Source of the DNA: Acinetobacter dispersus
GTDB taxonomy: Bacteria; Pseudomonadota; Gammaproteobacteria; Pseudomonadales; Moraxellaceae
Assembly: GCF_009884975.1 (NCBI RefSeq)
Contig: NZ_CP041970.1
Location: forward strand, 186,001-250,000
Reading direction: 5' to 3'
DNA length: 64,000 nt
Program-made: the position numbers and the translations under genes
The notes under the pieces: generated by a model
Database searches by the model: none
What the model saw: only the letters and a program-made list of their open reading frames with translations
Told to the model about the DNA's origin: nothing
In this document: positions 17,533-27,027 of the stretch, in pieces
Numbering within the stretch: position 1 is the stretch's first letter
Layout of the letters: each line of letters opens with the position of its first letter

Positions 17533-17582
17533 GATACACAAATATTGTATTTTTATTAAAATCCGTTTTTATTATGCACGAA
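17533..17582. promoter_or_regulatory. Divergent lrp / keto-acid decarboxylase promoter region with dyads
   Basis: The interrupted dyad ATACACAAATATTGTAT (17534-17550) and the motif ATTATGCACGAA (17571-17582) lie between the two divergent genes. The second matches a site upstream of the aldehyde dehydrogenase at 10 of 12 positions. This is compatible with Lrp-type control of both genes. Confidence 0.4.
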
Positions 17583-17649
17583 ATTTAACAGGTAGATGAA
17601 ATATTATTTTTCTATGGAATAAAAAATTGACTTGAAAGGATGTAGAGCA

Positions 17650-19371
17650 ATGTTCATAGAAATCGGTGACTTTTTAAATCTTCGTCTGAAGCAAATGGGT
17701 ATCCAGCATTTGTTTGGTGTACCTGGTGACTTTAACCTTTCTTATCTAGAGCAAGTAGAAGCAGATGCACAGCTCGAATTTATCGGTAATTGTAATGAAT
17801 TAAATGCAGCATATGCGGCAGATGGTTATGCACGCATTAACGGTTTTGGTGCCTTAACCACCACTTATGGTGTCGGTGATTTAAGTGCAATTAATGGCAT
17901 TGCAGGCGCTTATGCTGAGAATGTACCAGTCGTGCATATTTCAGGGATTCCACCTTTGCATGTCGTTCAAAAGGGAACACTAGTACATCATACACTGGTG
18001 GATGGTAACTACGACAACATCATGAACTGTATGAAAGAATTCACAGTCGCTCAAACACGCTTGACCCCAGCCAATGCTATCTTTGAAATTGATCGTGTGT
18101 TACGCCAATGTTTTCTTGAACGCCGTCCAGTCCATATTCAACTACCGTCAGATATTACTCATGTTAAAGTTGAGGTGACAGATCGTCCATTGGATTTATC
18201 CTATCCAGCAGTTGAGCCAGAGCTGTTACAAAGTGCTGTAGCGAAATTGTGTGACATCCTTGCACATGCCAAATGCCCAGCACTTTTAATTGATAATGAA
18301 GCATCGGTTTTTGGCGTGACTTCGCTACTCAATGATTTATCACAAAAATGTTCGATTCCTTTTGCCAGCATGCTCACCGCGAAAAATATTATGGATGAAG
18401 GTTCACCACGTTATGTGGGAACTTATGTCGGTGGAGCAAGCCAGCCGCATGTCCGCAGTACTATTGAGCAATCGGACTGTTTGATTGGTATCGGTGTGCG
18501 TTTTACCGATGTTGGGACAGGCGTGTTTACCCATCAGATTGCCACTGAAAACTATATTGAAATTAAGCCTTATGCATTAACGATTTTTGGACAGGATTTT
18601 CCAGGCATTGAAATTGGGCAATTGTTGGTGGAGCTGAATAAGAAGGTTGCACCACGTAAGTTAAGCAAGCCAATGTTGGAAAAACAGCCTTCAACAATTG
18701 TAGAAGTTCCTGAACAGCAAGCATTGAGTCAGGACGTTTTATGGAATGCAATTTCAGGTTTTCTAAAAGAAGATGATGTGATTATTGGTGAAGTTGGAAC
18801 ATCTAACTCTGCTTTGGCGGGTTTAAAGCTACCTGCAACCGCTAAATATATTGCACAACCACTGTGGGGCTCTATCGGTTATACCTTGCCAGCATTACTC
18901 GGTAGTTTGTTGGCTGCACCTGAGCGTCGCCAAATCCTGTTTATTGGTGATGGTTCATTTCAGCTCACCGTACAGGAACTTTCAACCATTATCCGTCATG
19001 ACCTCAAGCCGATTATTTTCTTATTGAATAATGGTGGCTATACCATTGAACGTTTGATCATGGGAGAGAATGCAGCCTATAACGATGTGCAAAATTGGAA
19101 ATATGCCGAAATTCCAAATGTCTTTAATGGCACGAAAGCCTATAAAAGTTGTGTGGTAGAAACCGCAGGTCAACTTAAACAAACATTGGATAGTATCGAC
19201 CAGTTCGATGGTCTGACCTTTATCGAATTAAAACTACCAGCCATGGATGCACCTCTCAGTCTGAAGAAATTTGCTTCGGTGATTGCACGCTTTGATTATG
19301 GCGATCGAGGCTATGAAATCTTGAAACAACGTTCCCAAAAATTACCATGTAAAAAAGCAATTTCCTTCTGA
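17650..19371 (+). CDS. ipdC: Thiamine-diphosphate 2-keto-acid decarboxylase (indolepyruvate/phenylpyruvate decarboxylase)
   Basis: This 573-residue enzyme of the pyruvate/indolepyruvate decarboxylase family converts aryl pyruvates to aryl acetaldehydes. It shows the N-terminal FGVPGDFNLSYLE, the cofactor-activating glutamate in NCNELNAAYAADGY (E50), the paired histidines in GTLVHHTLVDG and the thiamine-diphosphate motif GDGS (433-435) through LLNNGGYTIE. ATG 17650 is preferred over TTG 17632, because AAAGGA lies 9 bases before it. With AroP and the aldehyde dehydrogenase it fits an Ehrlich-type route to indole-3-acetate or phenylacetate. Whether indolepyruvate or phenylpyruvate is preferred cannot be told, so the symbol is provisional. 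Confidence 0.82.
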   Translation: MFIEIGDFLNLRLKQMGIQHLFGVPGDFNLSYLEQVEADAQLEFIGNCNELNAAYAADGYARINGFGALTTTYGVGDLSAINGIAGAYAENVPVVHISGIPPLHVVQKGTLVHHTLVDGNYDNIMNCMKEFTVAQTRLTPANAIFEIDRVLRQCFLERRPVHIQLPSDITHVKVEVTDRPLDLSYPAVEPELLQSAVAKLCDILAHAKCPALLIDNEASVFGVTSLLNDLSQKCSIPFASMLTAKNIMDEGSPRYVGTYVGGASQPHVRSTIEQSDCLIGIGVRFTDVGTGVFTHQIATENYIEIKPYALTIFGQDFPGIEIGQLLVELNKKVAPRKLSKPMLEKQPSTIVEVPEQQALSQDVLWNAISGFLKEDDVIIGEVGTSNSALAGLKLPATAKYIAQPLWGSIGYTLPALLGSLLAAPERRQILFIGDGSFQLTVQELSTIIRHDLKPIIFLLNNGGYTIERLIMGENAAYNDVQNWKYAEIPNVFNGTKAYKSCVVETAGQLKQTLDSIDQFDGLTFIELKLPAMDAPLSLKKFASVIARFDYGDRGYEILKQRSQKLPCKKAISF

Positions 19372-19425
19372 TTAGAAGGGAGTTGGAAAATCTTCAAATT
19401 TATAAATTGATAAGAGAGCGAATCA

Positions 19426-19455
19426 GATTCGGAGCTTCATGTTGAGCTTCGAATC
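19426..19455. repeat. Imperfect inverted repeat between decarboxylase and aroP
   Basis: GATTCGGAGCT and GAGCTTCGAATC can pair over about 10 of 12 positions around a short loop, 50 bp before aroP. No T-tract follows, so it is not a typical terminator. It may be a leader hairpin. Confidence 0.35.
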
Positions 19456-19508
19456 ATGCGCTGTATAAAAGGTGTACAGGATGTGACACACACATTGGAG
19501 ATAAAGTG

Positions 19509-20891
19509 ATGGATGTAAACAATAAACATGAGTTAAAACAAGGATTGTCCAATCGGCATATTCAGTTAATTGCCCTTGGTGGCGCGATTGGTACAGGATT
19601 ATTTCTAGGTCTTTCACAAACCATCAAGCTGGCAGGGCCTTCTATATTATTGGGCTATGCGATTGCAGGTGTGATTGCTTTTTTAATCATGCGTCATTTA
19701 GGTGAAATGGTGGTTGAAGAACCCGTCAGTGGTTCATTTAGTTATTTTGCCAATAAGTATTGGGGCCGCATGGCTGGCTTTATGTCGGGTTGGAATTATT
19801 GGGTGCTGTATGTGTTGGTCAGTATGGCAGAACTGAGTGCCATTGGAACCTTTATCCAGTTTTGGTGGCCTGATGTTCCCACATGGCTGACAGCACTGGT
19901 TTTCTTTGTGTTGATCAATGCGATTAATCTAGTCAATGTAAGGTTCTTTGGCGAATCTGAATTTTTATTTTCCTGCATCAAGATTGTTGCAATTTTAAGT
20001 ATGATTGGCTTTGGTGCCTATCTTCTACTTTCAGGTTCTGCTGGACCGCAAGCGGGTATTGCCAACTTATGGCAACACGGTGGCTTTTTCCCGCATGGAG
20101 CACATGGTTTTGTCATGGCACTTGCGGTCATTATGTTTGCTTTTGGTGGTTTAGAACTTATCGGAATCGCTGCGGCAGAAACCAAGAAACCAGAAACGAC
20201 GATTCCTAAGGCAGTGAATCAGATTGTGTACCGTATTTTGATTTTCTATATTGGTGCGATTGGAATTCTATTATGCCTTTATCCATGGAACATGGTGGCA
20301 GAAGGCGGTAGTCCTTTTGTCTTAATCTTCCAGTCTCTAAATAGCAATGGCGTTGCCAACGTTTTAAATTTCGTGGTTTTGATCGCAGCCGTTTCTGTTT
20401 ATAACAGTTGTATTTATTGTAATAGCCGCATGTTGCATGGGTTAGCTGAACAGGGCAATGCACCTGCGATACTGAAAAAAGTGAATGCGCGTGGTATTCC
20501 AGTACCTGCTGCCATAGTCTCTGCATCGGTTACTGCCATTTGCGTGGTAGTCAATTATTTAATTCCTGGTGAAGCTTTCCAGTTGTTTATGATGCTGGTT
20601 GTAGCTGCTTTAGTGATTAACTGGTTGATGATTTCAGTGACACATTTGAAATTCAATAAAGCAATGCGCCTGAAACAACATCAGACCAAATTTAAAAGTA
20701 TCTGGAGCCCGTGGAGTAATTATTTAACGATTAGCTTTGTCTGCTTTATTCTGATTATTATGGCGATGACACCTGATATGCGTTTAGCTGTTATTCTTGG
20801 ACCGATTTGGTTAGGTGTTTTAGCCCTGATGTACGTACTAAAATATAAAAAGAAGGACGTAATTTCTACGGCTGCTCAACCAAATATTTGA
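19509..20891 (+). CDS. aroP: Aromatic amino acid permease, APC family
   Basis: This 460-residue transporter of the amino acid-polyamine-organocation family has about 12 membrane segments. Characteristic stretches such as LSNRHIQLIALGGAIGTGLF, LGEMVVEEPVSGSFS, SGWNYWVLYVLV and SVYNSCIYCNSRML closely follow E. coli AroP, which imports phenylalanine, tyrosine and tryptophan. ATG 19509 is preferred over GTG 19506, with GGAG upstream. The gene lies 137 bp downstream of the keto-acid decarboxylase on the same strand, so it probably supplies amino acid for transamination and decarboxylation. No dedicated aminotransferase gene is adjacent. Confidence 0.85.
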   Translation: MDVNNKHELKQGLSNRHIQLIALGGAIGTGLFLGLSQTIKLAGPSILLGYAIAGVIAFLIMRHLGEMVVEEPVSGSFSYFANKYWGRMAGFMSGWNYWVLYVLVSMAELSAIGTFIQFWWPDVPTWLTALVFFVLINAINLVNVRFFGESEFLFSCIKIVAILSMIGFGAYLLLSGSAGPQAGIANLWQHGGFFPHGAHGFVMALAVIMFAFGGLELIGIAAAETKKPETTIPKAVNQIVYRILIFYIGAIGILLCLYPWNMVAEGGSPFVLIFQSLNSNGVANVLNFVVLIAAVSVYNSCIYCNSRMLHGLAEQGNAPAILKKVNARGIPVPAAIVSASVTAICVVVNYLIPGEAFQLFMMLVVAALVINWLMISVTHLKFNKAMRLKQHQTKFKSIWSPWSNYLTISFVCFILIIMAMTPDMRLAVILGPIWLGVLALMYVLKYKKKDVISTAAQPNI

Positions 20892-20923
20892 GTTTAAGTT
20901 TGACTAAGTAGCGCAAGAAAAAG

Positions 20924-20947
20924 GAGTCCAATATTTGGGCTCTTTTT
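20924..20947 (+). terminator. Intrinsic terminator after aroP
   Basis: GAGTCCAA and TTGGGCTC arms (one G-T pair) are followed by TTTTTATT. Confidence 0.7.
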
Positions 20948-21134
20948 ATTTATATAAGGTACAAATCGCTGTGTTGTAGCGCCAAGCTCATCAAAATGTC
21001 ATTTTTTGTCAAAAAATTAGGTTCTTTCTCAATAAATTATCGTTTGAAAAATGGTTATTTTATAGCTTGCTGTAAATATGATCAAAGATGATTTCTAAGT
21101 CATTAGACATCACTAGAAAACGAGAAAAATAAAG

Positions 21135-22196
21135 ATGAGCAATCAGTGGCCAGCATTAACAAGTTTTATCAAGCAACTCCATCATGCGTTAGATAAGCCA
21201 ACAGTACAGGCTGATTGGTCTTTCCCACCAGAATATGCACTTAAACCTGAACATCGAATGCAGCAACGGGGATGGAGCCGTTATGGCGTTATCATTCCTG
21301 ACCTACCATATCCACATCATTTTTTTACATTTCTGTCGATTATGAGTTCAACAGCAGCACTCACAACTGAAGCTGATCCGCTGTTACAGACTCGCTTTGG
21401 ACAGAATGCCATGATTGTGACGGGGACTGCCGCGAAAATGGCAAAACATTTTCAGAGCTATTCGGTTCCTAAAAGTCCTCAGTCTTTTGATCATCCTGCA
21501 TTTTTAAAATTTGGAAAGGAGATCACCATTGAGGGGAGGTATCCAGATTATCATGTTGCAATTCAGCATAATGAATTTGAACTTGATATCGGTTTTAAAA
21601 ATACCAATCAGGTTTCTTGGTTTATACAAATGCCAATGTATGACCATTTCAGCTTATTGTCTCACTATGAAGGATTGTTTAATTATCAGGGTGTTGAGCA
21701 AAAGATCTCTGGATTATGTACTTTTGAATATGCTTTTTGCATGAGTCCAATTACACCACAAGATCAATTGGGGGCTGCGAATGAAAAGATTCCTTTAGAT
21801 TTCAGTACCTATCATATTATTTCATTGGATGATCAGACTCAGCTTTTACTGAATGAAACACATTTAAAAGGTGAAAAAGTTGTGAGTAGAGCCTTTCTTC
21901 GAAATCTAAATGGAGAGAGTCAGAACTTGGAGGCTGAATTTGAAGTCTTGAGTTATCAATCGCGTTTGGCTGTTGCGATAGACGGACGCAATATTAAGTT
22001 GCCTTACTTATTCCGTTGGCTCATCAAAAATCAACGGGATAATGATGAAATTACCATATATGGCGAAGTGGATACGACAATGCTATATGGGGTCGGCAAT
22101 GGTTATGTTGGAGGATATCATTTTCAGGGAATTTATTTAGAGGCTGTAATAGAGGGGCGGGCCTATATGGAATATGTTGATCGAAGAGCGGGGTAA
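21135..22196 (+). CDS. Uncharacterised protein, possibly DUF6670 family
   Basis: This 353-residue protein has no signal peptide or membrane segment. It is rich in aromatic residues and beta-prone stretches, with the end reading YGVGNGYVGGYHFQGIYLE. Such features recall the lipocalin-like two-barrel folds of the carotenoid hydratase (CrtC) type, and I recall similar Acinetobacter proteins being labelled DUF6670, but neither can be verified here. It stands alone, with a GAGAAAAATAAAG ribosome binding region before ATG and 243 bp of gene-free sequence upstream. No function is claimed. Confidence 0.6.
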   Translation: MSNQWPALTSFIKQLHHALDKPTVQADWSFPPEYALKPEHRMQQRGWSRYGVIIPDLPYPHHFFTFLSIMSSTAALTTEADPLLQTRFGQNAMIVTGTAAKMAKHFQSYSVPKSPQSFDHPAFLKFGKEITIEGRYPDYHVAIQHNEFELDIGFKNTNQVSWFIQMPMYDHFSLLSHYEGLFNYQGVEQKISGLCTFEYAFCMSPITPQDQLGAANEKIPLDFSTYHIISLDDQTQLLLNETHLKGEKVVSRAFLRNLNGESQNLEAEFEVLSYQSRLAVAIDGRNIKLPYLFRWLIKNQRDNDEITIYGEVDTTMLYGVGNGYVGGYHFQGIYLEAVIEGRAYMEYVDRRAG

Positions 22197-22306
22197 TCAT
22201 TTACTGACGACACGGAGCCAAATGAATTAAATAAATCAAATTGCTTCCCAGCTATTACATAAAGCATCGCCATCCATGTTCTTTATTGCTCAGGTTGATT
22301 CAATAT

Positions 22307-22756
22307 TTAGAAGGGCGGAAATTTGTCCTGTACCAGATTAAGTTCTAGATCATGTTCTAAATAGGCTTTAAGGCTATCTAGAACGGTTGTAAAACCACCA
22401 GTACTATCAATAATAAAAGCAATCAGTTCATCGCCTTGTAAAGGGATATTGTAGTTTTGAATCCTGATATAGGTTTGGTTGTCCCTTAAAGCTTCAAAGA
22501 TAAAGTCAACGCTACTGTTCGGTTCACCCCATTGGATTTGAATCAATTCATTGGCAATGATTTTTGTCACATTCACTTTTGTCGAAACTTGATATTTTTC
22601 CCATGTCCATTCAACGGTTTTACCTTGTTCAAGCTTTGCTGTTGCTGAACTAAACCAAAACTTTGAGGTGATTTCAGGATCTATAAATGCTTCGAACACC
22701 TGTTGAATAGGTTTACGGATCATCATTTGTGTTTCAATTGTGACAGGATTTAGCAT
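22307..22756 (-). CDS. SRPBCC / AHSA1-like (START-superfamily) protein
   Basis: This is a small protein of about 149 residues with the features of the activator-of-Hsp90-ATPase-homologue (AHSA1) group of SRPBCC proteins. The N-terminal strand and helix (IRKPIQQVFEAFIDPEITSKFWF) and the C-terminal helix (DSTGGFTTVLDSLKAYLEH) are typical. ATG 22756 (MLNPVTIE) begins just before the domain; the frame extends to TTG 22819 without support. These proteins bind hydrophobic ligands, and the ligand here is unknown. It is monocistronic and divergent from pstS. Confidence 0.75.
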   Translation of the reverse strand: MLNPVTIETQMMIRKPIQQVFEAFIDPEITSKFWFSSATAKLEQGKTVEWTWEKYQVSTKVNVTKIIANELIQIQWGEPNSSVDFIFEALRDNQTYIRIQNYNIPLQGDELIAFIIDSTGGFTTVLDSLKAYLEHDLELNLVQDKFPPF

Positions 22757-22995
22757 GCGATCTATGCTTTTTGATAGGGAATTGTCATAAAACATATATA
22801 AACTGTGTGATACGACCAAGATGCTTTTTGTTAAGCAAATATTCTTCCCTTGATTAAAACTTTATGAAATTCAGTATGTAGTTGTTGGTTCTTCTTCTGT
22901 ATACCTAAAGTTTTTTGTAAAAATACAGAGAAAAATACGGCTTTATGACCAAGAATTTTCAAAAAATTAATCTTGAGAAATGACCATCACAAAAG

Positions 22996-23028
22996 CGTCA
23001 TAAAGTTGTCACTTAATTGTCATATTAT
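22996..23028 (+). promoter_or_regulatory. Pho box: three tandem 11-bp PhoB repeats
   Basis: CGTCATAAAGT, TGTCACTTAAT and TGTCATATTAT lie head to tail (22996, 23007, 23018). Each has the (T)GTCA core expected of PhoB half-sites. A weaker fourth unit (CATCACAAAAG, 22985-22995) precedes them. They are about 85 bp before the pstS ATG, so phosphate starvation should induce pstS through PhoB. Confidence 0.85.
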
Positions 23029-23111
23029 CTGCTCAAAATGCAGTTAACCAAAGTACAACACTTAAACAGAAAAGAGTTGTAAATCAAATTGCATAAATGA
23101 GAGAAAACAGA

Positions 23112-24143
23112 ATGCGCTTAAATCCACGTCACATCGCAATTGCATTAGCTGTATCTGGGGCAACTGTAGCAACGACTGCGAATGCAGCTCGTGATACGAT
23201 TCAAATTGCTGGTTCATCTACTGTATTACCGTTTGCAAGTATTGTTGCTGAAGAGTTTGGCAATACATTCCCACAGTTCAAAGCACCAGTTGTTGGTTCA
23301 GGTGGTACGGGCGGTGGTTTGAAACAATTCTGTCAAGGTGTGGGCGATAACACCATCGATATCGCAAATGCTTCACGTCAAATTAAAGACACTGAACTTG
23401 ATGCATGTAAGAAATCTGGCGTAAACCAAGTACAAGAAATCAAAGTGGGTTATGACGGTATCGTATTTGCATCAAACGTAAAAAAAGCAGCGTATAAATT
23501 AAAGCCAGTTCATGTCTTTACTGCTTTATCTGCACAACTTCCTTCAAATGGTAAATTAGTTCCAAACCCATATACAACTTGGAACCAAATTGATAAATCA
23601 TTACCAAATGAGCCGATTACTTTAGTTATTCCTGCTTCTAACCACGGTACACGTGAAGTTTTCCAAGAGAAAATGGTTGATGCGGGTTGTGAAGCATTTG
23701 ATTACTACAAAGCTTTAAGCAAAGATGATCAAAAGAAAGCATGTTCAACCTTCCGTAAAGATGGCCGTGTGATCGAAATTGCGGGTGACTACACAGAAAC
23801 TTTAGCTCGCTTGAAGACATCTCCAAACGCAGTAGGTGTATTCGGTTTAGGTTTCTATGATTCAAACCGTGATAAATTACGTGTAGCGACTGTAAATGGC
23901 GTAACTCCATCTGAGAAAACAGTATTGGATGGTAGCTACCTTGTTTCACGTCCATTGTTCTTCTACGTGAAAGGCGAGCACTTGAAATCAATCAAAGGCT
24001 TACCACAATACACAGAATTCTTCTTAAACAAGAAAATTTCTGGTAAAGGTTCTAAATTAGAAAAAGCTGGTTTGATTCCTTTAAGCGACAAAGAGCGCGC
24101 AAAAATCCTAGCTGATTTCAAAGCTGGTAAATCAGTTAAGTAA
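23112..24143 (+). CDS. pstS: PstS-family phosphate-binding periplasmic protein
   Basis: This is the substrate-binding component of the high-affinity phosphate ABC transporter. A signal peptide (MRLNPRHIAIALAVSGATVA...ANA-ARD) precedes IQIAGSSTVLPFA, the phosphate-binding first loop, with further ligand-type loops at GGTGGGLKQFC and ASRQIKD and at SNHGTREVF. ATG 23112 is preferred over ATG 23097, because an AGAGA ribosome binding site lies between them. It has 343 residues. A terminator hairpin separates it from pstC, which would let it be made in excess over the membrane components. Confidence 0.92.
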   Translation: MRLNPRHIAIALAVSGATVATTANAARDTIQIAGSSTVLPFASIVAEEFGNTFPQFKAPVVGSGGTGGGLKQFCQGVGDNTIDIANASRQIKDTELDACKKSGVNQVQEIKVGYDGIVFASNVKKAAYKLKPVHVFTALSAQLPSNGKLVPNPYTTWNQIDKSLPNEPITLVIPASNHGTREVFQEKMVDAGCEAFDYYKALSKDDQKKACSTFRKDGRVIEIAGDYTETLARLKTSPNAVGVFGLGFYDSNRDKLRVATVNGVTPSEKTVLDGSYLVSRPLFFYVKGEHLKSIKGLPQYTEFFLNKKISGKGSKLEKAGLIPLSDKERAKILADFKAGKSVK

Positions 24144-24157
24144 TATTGTTAAAAGGG

Positions 24158-24190
24158 AGGCTGGTGAGACGTTGGATCATCAGCCTTTTT
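24158..24190 (+). terminator. Intercistronic intrinsic terminator between pstS and pstC
   Basis: AGGCTGGTGA and TCATCAGCCT form a 10-bp stem (one G-U pair) with a 9-base loop, followed directly by TTTTTG. It is 15 bp after the pstS stop and inside the presumed operon. Confidence 0.8.
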
Positions 24191-24242
24191 GTCTAGCTAA
24201 GTTTTTTCAAATCATGAAAATTGAGAAAACAGTGGAGATTAC

Positions 24243-25622
24243 ATGAATCTGCTACTTATCGGTGTGTTATTAGCCCTTGTGGCAATTGCATATCAAATCG
24301 GGCTGAGCAAAAGCCGTAACCTAGCAGGTAAGGGAAATAACTCAGCAACACTACATTCTCGTCCAGGATATTATGGGGCGTTGGTTGCTTTGTGGTGTGG
24401 TATTCCTGCTTTTTTAATTTTGATTATTTGGAACTTGGTTGAACCAAGTATTTTACAACATATTATTTTCAATAATATTCCTGCATCTGTGAGTTCGACC
24501 TTAGATGCGGCAGGCCGTGATGTTTTAACCAGTCGAGTGCAAGCAATTGCGTCTGGTTTCGGGGTAACAGATCAGCCAGCAGCATATGAAGTTGCAGCAG
24601 CACAACAACTTGCTAAATTCCAGACCATTGGCTCCTTTGCAAAACTTGCAGTGGTGATTAGTGCTGGATTGGCTGGTTTAGTTTGGGCAAAGCGTCATGT
24701 GAGCCAACAATTCCGTGCACGTAACCAAGTCGAAAAAACCATTAATGTTGCTTTGATTCTGTGTTCAGGTGTCGCAATCCTGACAACAATCGGTATCGTT
24801 TTATCGATGTTGAAAGAGGCGTTACACTTTTTTCATTTTGTTAGCCCAGTTGATTTCTTCTTTGGTACTGAATGGAACCCAGGCTTTAGCACTTCAGGGA
24901 ATGCAGAAGGTAGCTACGGCATCTTACCGCTGATTTGGGGTACTTTAATGGTCAGTGGTATCGCATTATTGGTTGCTGTGCCGATTGGTTTGTTGGTTGC
25001 GATTTATTTGGCTGAATATGCATCACCAAGCTTGCGTTCTTGGGCAAAACCTGCGATTGAGGTTTTGGCGGGGATTCCAACCATCGTTTATGGCGTATTC
25101 GCTTTAATGGTCATTGGCCCATTCTTCAAAATGGTGGGTGAGAGTGTTGGTATCAATATTAATGCGACCAGCGCACTAACCGCAGGTTTTGTAATGGGCA
25201 TTATGATTATCCCATTCGTCTCCTCATTATCTGATGACATCATTACTCAGGTGCCTCGCGCTTTACGTGATGGTTCTTTGGGTTTAGGTGCAACGAAATC
25301 AGAAACGATTCGTCAAGTCGTTCTACCAGCTGCCTTACCAGGGATTACAGGTGCGTTCTTGCTTGCCGTATCGCGTGCAGTGGGTGAGACCATGATTGTG
25401 GTGCTTGCAGCTGGGAACAGTCCATTGTTGCATGCAAATCCATTTGAAGCAGTTTCAACAGTAACCGTCACGATTGTGAAGCAATTAACGGGGGATACTG
25501 ACTTTGCGAGCCCGCAAGCACTGGTGGCATTTGCCCTAGGTTTAACGCTGTTTGTGATTACTTTGGGTCTAAACATTATTGCACTGTACATCGTGCGTAA
25601 ATATCGTGAGCAATACGAATGA
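24243..25622 (+). CDS. pstC: Phosphate ABC transporter permease PstC
   Basis: This 459-residue permease of the phosphate transporter has a C-terminal half forming the conserved BPD-transport domain, with the coupling motif around ALRDGSLGLGATKSETIRQV. It is longer than E. coli PstC (about 320 residues) because of an extra N-terminal membrane region with a hydrophilic stretch around residues 80-130. This long form is also known in pseudomonads. Its last codons overlap the pstA start by 4 bp (ATGA). Confidence 0.93.
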   Translation: MNLLLIGVLLALVAIAYQIGLSKSRNLAGKGNNSATLHSRPGYYGALVALWCGIPAFLILIIWNLVEPSILQHIIFNNIPASVSSTLDAAGRDVLTSRVQAIASGFGVTDQPAAYEVAAAQQLAKFQTIGSFAKLAVVISAGLAGLVWAKRHVSQQFRARNQVEKTINVALILCSGVAILTTIGIVLSMLKEALHFFHFVSPVDFFFGTEWNPGFSTSGNAEGSYGILPLIWGTLMVSGIALLVAVPIGLLVAIYLAEYASPSLRSWAKPAIEVLAGIPTIVYGVFALMVIGPFFKMVGESVGININATSALTAGFVMGIMIIPFVSSLSDDIITQVPRALRDGSLGLGATKSETIRQVVLPAALPGITGAFLLAVSRAVGETMIVVLAAGNSPLLHANPFEAVSTVTVTIVKQLTGDTDFASPQALVAFALGLTLFVITLGLNIIALYIVRKYREQYE

Positions 25623-27013
25623 GTTCATCAAATACATCTCCTCTGGATCCGAACCTATTGGATCCTCAAGTAGCTGCTGAACAACGTGAGCAGCGTAAAA
25701 GAAAGATCCAAAGTTCTTTGGCTAAGCGTCATCGTAAGGAAAAAACGTTCCGCTTTGCAGGTATCTCGGCTGTTGTTATCGCTTTGGCATTTGTTGCTTT
25801 ATTGTTTGGTAGCATCTTGGCGAAAGGTCTGCCTTCATTTTGGCAAAGCAGCATGACTGTCCCTGTTTATTTTGATCCAGCAATTATCAATGTTGGCGCG
25901 AAACCAAAACAAACAGCAGGTGAAACACCAGCTCACTTTGAAGAGCGCATGGTGGCTTGGCAAACTGAAATGGGTATGGTGGATTGGGATGCTTTGATCG
26001 TAAATGGCATCGTTGCTAAAAACAAAGCATTAGAGCCTCAACGTGATTATCTCAGCAGTTTATATACCAGTTCTGAAGCATACCGTTTGCGTGATATGGT
26101 ACTTAAAAATCCTGCGCTGATTGGAAGCAAAGAAGAGATCAAATTCTTAGCAGATGCCAATGTTGATGTGTGGTTAGCGGGTAATATTGACCGTAGCTTA
26201 CCTGATGATCAGCAACAGCTTGAGCCAGAAGTACGCCAGTTGGCAGATCAGTTAAAAGCGGAAGGAATTATTAAAAGTACTTTCAATACCAACTTGTTCT
26301 TTAGCCCAGACTCTCGTAGTTCACCTGCAACAAGTGGTTTAGCTGGCGCATTCATGGGTTCATTATTCATGATGATGATCGTGATTGTGATCTCGATTCC
26401 AATTGGTGTGGCAAGTGCAATTTATCTTGAAGAGTTTGCACCAAAGAACATGATGACGGACATTATTGAAGTCAACATTAACAACTTGGCTGCGGTTCCT
26501 TCGATTGTGTTTGGTTTACTGGGTGCAGCTATCTTTATTGGCTGGATGCAATTGCCATTATCAGCACCATTGGTCGGTGGTTTGGTTCTGAGCCTAATGA
26601 CTTTGCCAACCGTGATTATCACGACACGTGCATCGTTAAAAGCAGTGCCGCCTTCGATTCGTCAAGCTGCCTTGGGTCTAGGTGCATCGAAAGTACAAAC
26701 CATTTTTCATCACGTATTACCACTGGCGTTACCAGGTATTATGACAGGTGCAATCATTGGGGTTGCACATGCATTGGGTGAAACTGCTCCGTTGCTTTTA
26801 ATCGGAATGAGCGCCTTCGTTGCAAGCGTGCCGACAACACCACTCGATCAAGCGACAGCATTGCCAGTACAAGTTTATTTATGGCAAGGTAATGAATTGC
26901 GTAACTTCTTCGAAGGACGTACTGCAGCAGCGATTATTGTTTTACTGGCATTAATGATTGGTTTGAACAGCCTTGCCATTTGGCTCCGTAAGAAATTTGA
27001 AGTGCGTTGGTAA
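25619..27013 (+). CDS. pstA: Phosphate ABC transporter permease PstA
   Basis: This 464-residue permease is the partner of PstC. The first membrane segment lies near residues 45-68. A periplasmic insertion of roughly 170 residues follows (to about residue 235). The conserved permease core comes next, with the coupling loop [20 protein letters not shown]. It is much longer than E. coli PstA (about 300 residues) because of the insertion. It overlaps pstC by 4 bp and pstB follows 14 bp later, which indicates coupled translation. Confidence 0.92.
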   Translation: MSSSNTSPLDPNLLDPQVAAEQREQRKRKIQSSLAKRHRKEKTFRFAGISAVVIALAFVALLFGSILAKGLPSFWQSSMTVPVYFDPAIINVGAKPKQTAGETPAHFEERMVAWQTEMGMVDWDALIVNGIVAKNKALEPQRDYLSSLYTSSEAYRLRDMVLKNPALIGSKEEIKFLADANVDVWLAGNIDRSLPDDQQQLEPEVRQLADQLKAEGIIKSTFNTNLFFSPDSRSSPATSGLAGAFMGSLFMMMIVIVISIPIGVASAIYLEEFAPKNMMTDIIEVNINNLAAVPSIVFGLLGAAIFIGWMQLPLSAPLVGGLVLSLMTLPTVIITTRASLKAVPPSIRQAALGLGASKVQTIFHHVLPLALPGIMTGAIIGVAHALGETAPLLLIGMSAFVASVPTTPLDQATALPVQVYLWQGNELRNFFEGRTAAAIIVLLALMIGLNSLAIWLRKKFEVRW

Positions 27014-27027
27014 TTGAGGAGAGTACA

